From: Toxonevra muliebris
Taxonomy: Eukaryota > Arthropoda > Insecta > Diptera > Pallopteridae
Reading direction: 5' to 3'
DNA length: 64,000 nucleotides
Assembly (NCBI GenBank): GCA_963691655.1
Contig: OY829326.1
Location: forward strand, 39,397,989 to 39,461,988
The notes below the pieces were generated by a model that had not been told where the DNA came from, did not search any database, and saw nothing but the letters and a program-made list of their open reading frames with translations. Within the stretch, counting starts at the first letter, position 1; each line of letters opens with the position of its first letter. The translations under genes and the position numbers were made by a program. Positions 60,801-64,000 of the stretch are shown one piece after another.

Positions 60801-61453
60801 ACTTGGCAAAAACTGAGAGATGCAAAAAACCAACATATTAGAAACCAAAAATGTTGCCATCATTTTGGTTTAAATCTTAATAAATTGTAATAAAAAGTAA
60901 TTCGCTTTTTACCAATATCATACATTTCTGAACTGTACTCCATATAAAACATAAAGCATATTTGGGTAAATATGGCCGAAACAAATTTTAAAAGCTTCGT
61001 TAAAATTTCGGTACACAAATTTTTTTTCCCCCAAATTTCTGTGCATTTTCATGTTTTACAACTTTTTATTGGTACACGATATTGCACCCTAAAATTTGGC
61101 GCAGTTGGTCAGCTTATGTATATCTATATCCACAGAAACTTACTATGCCTTGCTGTGGTTATTTCCCTCGAATACTAAATACTTATTTATTTGATATCAC
61201 AATTTCTTGTATACATATTACTTATTGATGGAATTGTAATGATTAGCAAATTATTATAAGTAGTTGTACATTTAATTTATCGACAAATAATAAAATAATG
61301 AAATAAATGGAATTTTAATAGCTTTCTTTACAAACAAATTGATTTATTGCAAATATTTAAGAATGGGAACCTATAGCAATAAGTATAGAAAATTTAATAT
61401 AAGGCATAATTCATCAACTGTGGACACAGGTTGTAATTTGCTACTCATGCATA

Positions 61454-62954
61454 CACTACCGTCGAAAAGTTTCCGGACAGGGGTACAAGTTCGAATTATT
61501 CGAATTAAACACAACTTATGGTGGAGAAAAACTTACAAAATTTATTCAGCTTACAGTAAAAACTGGGAAAACTCACAGAAATCACAAATTTGAAATATGG
61601 CCTTACTCCAAATTTATACCTTAGTCTTATCAAAAAATCCGCCTTTAGTAGACAGTACCTTTTTTACTAACCGTGGCATCCTTTCCACTAATTTTTCTAA
61701 AACAGAATTAGATATTTGCTTCCATTTATTTGGAGAAAATTCCAAAGATGCTCTTGAGAGGTGGGGGCAACTTTCCTGGCCTGGCGATCAAGCTCATCCC
61801 GCAGGAGCTCTATGGGGTTAAGATCCAGGGATTGAGGGTGCCACACCATAATTTTGAGTTCTCCGCTTTTTTCTTTTCTCTGTAGGTAGTTCGAACATAA
61901 CTTTGAAGTATGCTTAGGATCATTGTCTTGCTGCAAAGTGAACCCACGGCCGATCAAACGTTTGCCAATGCTTGCTAAGGATTGAGTGATACCCTTTTTG
62001 CTCTAGTATTCCTTCGATTCTGTGGAGATCTCCTACCGCAGAGTAGCTGAAACTTCCCCATACCATCAATGATCCACCGCCGTGTTTGACTGAAGGAGTT
62101 ATACAATCTGGGTGCATTTTTTCGGAAGGTGCGCGACGTACGTATATTCTTCGTTTTTGACCTCGAAGCTCGAACTTCGATTCGTCTGTCCACAAAACTC
62201 GTTTCCTGTGTTCGATGCTCTAGTTTTTGTGATTTTCAGCCCACTGAAGTTTCTTCGCTTGGTTTCCACGCCGAAGTAATGGTTTTTTAGTGGAAACTCT
62301 ACCCCAAAGACAGGTTTCGTGCAAACGATCTTTAACAGTAGTAACTTATAGCTGACGCGTATGGCTTTCATTGAATCGTGATTGAATTTCTGGTGCCGTT
62401 AGTCTTCTATTTCTCTTCGACATTAGCACAATAGACTGATCTTCAAATTTAGAAGTAATTTTAGGCCTTGTCCTTGTTACAACCAGTTCTTTTGAAGCGG
62501 TTTATAGCATCGCCCACAGTCGATTTCGGAATTTTTAACTTTTTTGCTATATACCGCACGCTGCGACCATCATTATACAATGCGTTGACTGCTGCACGTC
62601 TTTCGACACTTTGACTAGGTCCTCCCTACTCCCATTTCTCTTGGAAAAAAAGTATTTTATATATATGCTTGTCACAAAAATATTGCAGTAAATGAATGTT
62701 AAAATAAATCGATGGAAACTTAGTAAAATTAGAAAAATACTGAAGTTACTTACAATTATGTCTTAATATGGATGAGGAAAACGAAATTGCAGTTTAAAAT
62801 AAAATAATATATTGCGAATGAATGAAAAAGAACGGCACTTGTCATTTATCAGCATGTTGGGAACATGAACAATAAATTAATGGATTGATGCACCCGATAA
62901 AAGAAATTATGAACTCAGTTTTAAGGACAGTCCGGAAACTTTTCGACGGTAGTG
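61454..62954 (-). mobile_element. Tc1-like transposon (degraded transposase), family T2
   Basis: It is 1,501 bp long. The 25-bp terminal inverted repeats are identical and begin CACTACCGTCGAAAAGTTTC. TA flanks both ends (61452-61453, 62955-62956). The transposase reads on the minus strand from an ATG near 62635: a helix-turn-helix-like YIAKKLKIPKSTVGDAINRF, then WTDESKFELRGQ (first catalytic Asp), QQDNDPKHTSK (second Asp) and LDLNPIELLRDELDRQ (Glu). These are the DD34E blocks of Tc1 elements. Stop codons near the N-terminus and middle and frame changes around 61940 and 62190 break it, so this copy cannot make a working enzyme. Identical TIRs suggest a fairly recent insertion. Confidence 0.88.
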
Positions 62955-64000
62955 TAAGTACCTACATATCTCAATTACTCAACTACTTAGTTAACTATTT
63001 GGGACTATTCCTCCCCCTAATTTCTAATGGTAGATCCGGTTGTCGAGTTGGTTGAAGAGAAATCAAAAGGCTTAATTTCTATTTATGTCAATGAGGACCT
63101 CAAGCTTAGTTTCTAGTGGAATTATTGTGAATGTTTTATCCGAAAATAACTGTGCTCATAATGTTCAAAATATCTAGAAATCAAAGTTCTTTCAAAAATA
63201 ATTTGGTAGATCTGGCCCTGTTCAAAATCCTTAAAGTATTTCAATACTATTATCTTAGCTTATCCTATAGGCCTTGAAGTTAGTTCATGTGATCAATTCT
63301 ATTTACTATCCAAATTTGTTTTCGATTCTCCCTAAAATAGTTATCCTACAAAGGAAATATAGAAATTAAACCAAATAGAACCATTTTCGAGCCAGGAACC
63401 CAATCATTTCTCATTTAATAGTTCCAGCCAGATTTCGTTTTTAAATAAAACATTAAGCAGAAATCCTTCATTTGGAAATTCTGAAAGCGCTAATATTTTC
63501 ATATACTTATAAACTAAAAAAGTAGTAACCGTCATACTTCCCACGATTTTTCACCGCCTACAATATCATTGCACCTACTGAATGCAGCTGACATTCTTTT
63601 TAGCTATTCGACGCCAAAAGACTTGCAGCAATTGATTTTATCAATCACATTCATTTCATTTGCAATGGATTTTTGAACAATGTCATTCATAAATTGGGCA
63701 TGATCCAAAGTCCATGTTAAATCCGATGGCAGACAGGTGAACGTGAGCTGTCGTTTTGTAGAGCAAAAATTAAACTAAAAATAGCAAATTGCAAACCTAG
63801 AAACATGAAAGCGTTTCGCAAATGTAAAGGCAAACTTTTTATAGATAAGAAAATTAGGAACGCTTGCAAAAATTCTTAATTCATATCAGCTGCGATTTTG
63901 TTTTCTTCTTATTCTTCTTTTTTGTTTTTGACGACTTTTTCTTAGGTTTTATGCTTTACTAAAATCAGAAGTTTGCACAAAATTTGCACGTATGCAGAGT

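Larger units (their letters stand above)
53560..64000. other. Downstream intergenic region
   Basis: I find no convincing gene. It contains R3 repeat copies (54388-54530, 54695-54850, 54960-55160), a TTAA-flanked MITE (57631-57845) and a Tc1-like element (61454-62954). At 55711-55910 a stretch with a richer mix of bases, preceded by 'tctttcag' and followed by a consensus donor (GAG|GTAAGT at about 55911), could be a noncoding first exon of another gene, but nothing downstream supports it. The stretches 58000-61400 and 63000-64000 are AT-rich with no feature I can name. Confidence 0.5.

Overview
The window looks like nuclear DNA of a higher dipteran fly. It is strongly AT-rich, has multi-kilobase introns with canonical GT/AG junctions, and is littered with small DNA transposons, a tRNA-derived SINE of a widespread insect type and a jockey-like LINE fragment. 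Its only convincing protein genes are two neighbouring Osiris-type (DUF1676) genes on the + strand. A clustered pair of Osiris genes is a typical dipteran arrangement. A tephritid-like fly is plausible, but I cannot prove it from the sequence.

Layout. (1) Bases 1-7447: gene A, an Osiris-like gene whose start codon lies just outside the left edge. It has two visible coding exons (1-392 and 6864-7447) and a 6.5-kb intron holding several MITEs. (2) 7448-19127: 3'UTR and intergenic DNA with a LINE RNase H fragment, a hAT-like repeat, a piggyBac-like candidate and a decayed tRNA-like SINE. (3) 19128-53046: gene B, a complete six-exon Osiris gene of about 514 residues. A signal-peptide exon is followed by a 20-kb first intron, then the Cys-pair exon, a linking exon, a large low-complexity acidic/Ala/His/Lys exon, the hydrophobic exon and a C-terminal exon. 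Its introns carry a piggyBac relic, a PIF/Harbinger-type MITE, a Tc1-like element and a SINE. (4) 53047-64000: 3'UTR and downstream DNA with dispersed inverted repeats, a TTAA-flanked MITE and a second Tc1-like element with a broken transposase.

Family knowledge: Osiris proteins are secretory-pathway or membrane-associated insect proteins linked to cuticle formation in late embryos and pupae. The two genes probably share that setting. No previously undescribed system is evident. The most interesting material is the unusual low-complexity exon of gene B, the divergent gene A, and the density and nesting of short transposons with readable ends and target-site duplications.
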